This document shows, one piece after another, positions 61,835 to 64,000 of a DNA stretch of 64,000 bases. The position numbers were made by a program, and so were the translations under genes. Origin of the DNA: Stenotrophomonas sp. ASS1 (GTDB lineage Bacteria; Pseudomonadota; Gammaproteobacteria; Xanthomonadales; Xanthomonadaceae); NCBI RefSeq assembly GCF_004346925.1, contig NZ_CP031167.1, forward strand, positions 702,001 through 766,000, read 5' to 3'. The notes under the pieces were generated by a model, which ran no database searches, was not told the origin of the DNA, and saw nothing but the letters and a program-made list of their open reading frames with translations. Position 1 is the first letter of the stretch. The number at the start of each line of letters is the position of its first letter.

Positions 61835-63253
61835 ATGCCTCCCCTCAAATACCCGCGCTGGGCGCTGACCCTGCTGGCCACCGCCCAGCTGATCATCGCC
61901 CTGGATGCCACCATCATCTTCGTTGCCCTGCATGACATGGGCCGCGCGCTGCAGATCAACGCGCAGCAGCTGCAATGGGTGGTCAGTGCCTACACCGTGG
62001 CCTTCGGCGGCAGCCTGCTGCTCGGCGGGCGCGCCGCCGACCTGATCGGCCGCCGCCGCTTCTACCGGCTGGGCATGCTGCTGTTCGCGCTGGCCTCGCT
62101 GCTCGGTGCGCTGGCGCCGAACGCCACGCTGTTGATCATCGCGCGCGCCGCACAAGGCGTCGGGGCGGCGCTGCTGTTCCCGGCCACGCTGGCGCTGATC
62201 AACACGCTGTACGCCGAAGGCCCGGTACGCAATCGTGCGCTGGCGATCTGGAGCATGGCCAGCGCGGTCGGCCTGGCGCTGGGCACGCTGCTCGGTGGCG
62301 TGCTGACCCAGGCGTTCGGCTGGCCGGCGGTGCTCGCGGTGATCGTGCCGCTGGCCACGGCGTGCGCGGTCGCGGCCGGTACATGGCTGCCGGCCGATGG
62401 TCCACGCGTGCAGGGCCGTTCCTTCGATCTGGCCGGTTGTCTCACTGTCACCGCTGGCGGCAGCCTGCTGGTCACCACTCTGGTGCAAGGGCCGGAGTGG
62501 GGCTGGACGGCGCCGGCTACGCTCATCTGCCTGCTGCTTTCAGCCGTATTGTTGACGGTGTTCGTACAGATCGAAAAGCGCAGCCGTGACCCGCTGATGC
62601 AGTTTTCGCTGTTGCGCCTGCCCGGCCTCCGCGCCGCGCTGGGTCTGACCTTCGCTTTCATGAGCAGCTATGGCGTGCAGTACTACTTCCTGGCGCTTTA
62701 CTTCCAGGATGGCTATGGCTGGAGCCCGCTGCAGGCCGGTATGGCCTTCCTGCTGCCGACATTGGTGTGCACCTTCGGCATCCGGATTGCCGAACGCATG
62801 CTGCGGCGCCGTTCGCCACGGCAGGTGCTGGCCTGGGGCTTCGCCGCAGGTGCCGTCGGCATCGCCGCGGTTGCGTTGGCGATGCCGCATGGCGCCAGCT
62901 ACTGGCCGCTGTTGCCGGGCATCGTGGTGCTCAGCATCGGCCAGGGCATGAGCTGGACGGCGATGTGGATCGTGGCCGGGCAGGGCGTGCCGGGTCCGCA
63001 GCAAGGCGTCGCGTCCGGCATGGCGGCCACCGCCCAGCAGATCGGCGGCGCCTTGGGATTGGCGGTACTGGTGATGGTCGCCAACGCCGCGCGCGGCACG
63101 CAGGCGGCAACCAGCCCTGATGCGTTGCAGGGCATGGTCAATGCACAGTACGGCGCCGCGCTGTTCGCCGCGCTCGGCGTGGTGATCGCGCTGGGCCTGC
63201 GCCCGGCGCCGGTAGACTCGGCAGCGACTGCCTGCCTGAGCACCGACGCATGA
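61835..63253 (+). CDS. MFS transporter, DHA2 (14-helix) family
   Basis: A 472-residue efflux-type transporter. ALDATIIFVALHDMGRAL is the DHA2 motif D region, LGGRAADLIGRRRFYRLG is motif A, and GVGAALLFPATLALI and VVLSIGQGMSWTAMW are later family segments. Around 14 helices are predicted. Members export drugs, dyes or antibiotics. I chose the ATG at 61835 because the frame upstream offers only a TTG. It is next to a divergent LysR gene; its stop overlaps the next ATG. Confidence 0.87.
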   Translation: MPPLKYPRWALTLLATAQLIIALDATIIFVALHDMGRALQINAQQLQWVVSAYTVAFGGSLLLGGRAADLIGRRRFYRLGMLLFALASLLGALAPNATLLIIARAAQGVGAALLFPATLALINTLYAEGPVRNRALAIWSMASAVGLALGTLLGGVLTQAFGWPAVLAVIVPLATACAVAAGTWLPADGPRVQGRSFDLAGCLTVTAGGSLLVTTLVQGPEWGWTAPATLICLLLSAVLLTVFVQIEKRSRDPLMQFSLLRLPGLRAALGLTFAFMSSYGVQYYFLALYFQDGYGWSPLQAGMAFLLPTLVCTFGIRIAERMLRRRSPRQVLAWGFAAGAVGIAAVALAMPHGASYWPLLPGIVVLSIGQGMSWTAMWIVAGQGVPGPQQGVASGMAATAQQIGGALGLAVLVMVANAARGTQAATSPDALQGMVNAQYGAALFAALGVVIALGLRPAPVDSAATACLSTDA

Positions 63254-63921
63254 TCGAACTGCTGGACCTGCAACAGACCCTGCATGCCTTCGCTGCCTGC
63301 AACGATGACGATGAGGTGTGGAACGCCTTCGGCTGGGTGATGGCCAGCAACGAGGACCTGCTGGCTGCGCGGTTGTGGTTGCCGTCATCCAGTGATGAAG
63401 CGCTGGATGACGACGGCGAGCGATCGGCCGCTTCGGCAGCGATGGGGCTGTTCCCGTATCTGGAGCCGGCCACGTTTGCCGACGTGCTGGATGTGCAGAA
63501 GCGGCAACGCCCGCTGTCGTCGCTGCAGGACTACGCGCAGGCGCTGGCGTACTACACCGAGTACGACGCATTCCAGCAGGTCGAAGGTATCGACGAGGCC
63601 CTGGGCGAAGCGGGTGCTGAGGAACAAGCGGAGGCGCGCGAGGCAGGGCTGGGCGCAGGCATCTTCGCTTCCTTCGATCTGACGCTGAAGGCGTGCTCGG
63701 AGGGGCAGATCAAAGCCGCAGCGCAGCGCGTGGCGCGCCTGCTGGAGATGCCGGTGGGCGAGGCGTTGGCGCGCTGCCGTGCGTTGCCGCTGGTGCTGGG
63801 TGAAGCGCTGGATCGTCGCCGCGCGCAGGCGATCAAGGATGATCTCGAAGCGATCGGTGCGACCGTGCAGGTGCACGGGTTCAAGCCGTTCCCGTGGATG
63901 GATGCGCCCGTATTGCGGTAG
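63250..63921 (+). CDS. Hypothetical protein with L7/L12-like C-terminal segment
   Basis: A 223-residue soluble protein. The first 165 residues are acidic and helical (AACNDDDEVWNAFGWVMASN, DYAQALAYYTEYDAFQQVEG). The last 55 (AAQRVARLLEMPVGEALARC ... RRRAQAIKDDLEAIGATVQVH) follow the ribosomal L7/L12 C-terminal pattern, including the final Gly-Ala-x-Val-x-Val strand. That likeness is my own reading and not a database match. The ATG overlaps the transporter stop. Its TAG stop is part of a SMAG. Confidence 0.65.
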   Translation: MIELLDLQQTLHAFAACNDDDEVWNAFGWVMASNEDLLAARLWLPSSSDEALDDDGERSAASAAMGLFPYLEPATFADVLDVQKRQRPLSSLQDYAQALAYYTEYDAFQQVEGIDEALGEAGAEEQAEAREAGLGAGIFASFDLTLKACSEGQIKAAAQRVARLLEMPVGEALARCRALPLVLGEALDRRRAQAIKDDLEAIGATVQVHGFKPFPWMDAPVLR

Positions 63922-63990
63922 TGCCGGCCGCTGGCCGGCAACCTCAGGTTCGTTGGATCATTGCAGTTGCCGGCCAGCGGCCGGCACTAC
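63918..63990. repeat. Inverted SMAG pair at the right edge
   Basis: A forward GTAGTGCCGGCC repeat at 63918-63940 and its reverse form at 63968-63990. The TAG at 63919-63921 ends the preceding gene. Confidence 0.85.
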
Positions 63991-64000
63991 CAAGCCTGGG

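Overview
The window is a GC-rich, gene-dense bacterial chromosome segment that fits the Stenotrophomonas maltophilia complex (Xanthomonadaceae). The evidence is the gene content and order, and many short palindromes starting with GTAG, which match the SMAG class of REP elements known from that species. No rRNA, tRNA or CRISPR array was recognised.

Layout. 1-2.9 kb: the start of metK (reverse), then a two-domain acyltransferase resembling ornithine-lipid synthases, translationally coupled to an LpxH-type phosphoesterase. 2.97-12.9 kb: two near-identical 1204-bp IS110-family insertion sequences in inverted orientation, both inserted in SMAG palindromes. They enclose 7.5 kb with a DUF457-type membrane protein, a methyltransferase, dusB, a nucleoside transporter/ribokinase pair and an aldo/keto reductase. 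13-17.3 kb: a heme-uptake locus (hemP, TonB-dependent receptor, two accessory genes) with a Fur box and a possible OxyR site upstream. 17.4-17.8 kb: a 94-bp tandem array built from SMAG units. 18.4-22.3 kb: ybbP-ybbA divergent from tesA. 22.4-24.5 kb: a two-component system. 24.7-33.6 kb: SGNH hydrolase, dgkA, TerC, MFS, LemA/TPM cluster, and lgt-thyA-(secreted protein)-folA.

33.7-43.6 kb is a tightly packed reverse-strand run: btuM-like, cobalamin adenosyltransferase, HDAC-like hydrolase, lptD, surA, pdxA, rsmA, apaG, apaH, DUF1287. Neighbouring stops and starts often overlap, so lipopolysaccharide export, outer-membrane folding, vitamin B6, rRNA methylation and dinucleotide hydrolysis are probably co-transcribed. 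43.7-52.8 kb: two UbiH-family hydroxylases, EF-hand protein, rlmM, a deaminase, glnS and msrA. 53.5-58.6 kb: talB, rnk-like, oxyR, and ahpC-ahpF with an OxyR site upstream of ahpC. 58.8-63.9 kb: prmC, pip, a LysR/MFS divergent pair, and a protein with an L7/L12-like C-terminal segment.

The most unusual material is non-coding. The leader of each IS110 copy looks like a bridge (guide) RNA and carries a 9-nt match to the SMAG target. A family of five large hairpin repeats keeps its arms complementary although the arm sequence differs between copies. Several genes take their stop codon from the GTAG of a SMAG. The hemP upstream region has an OxyR-type half-site nearly identical to the one upstream of ahpC.
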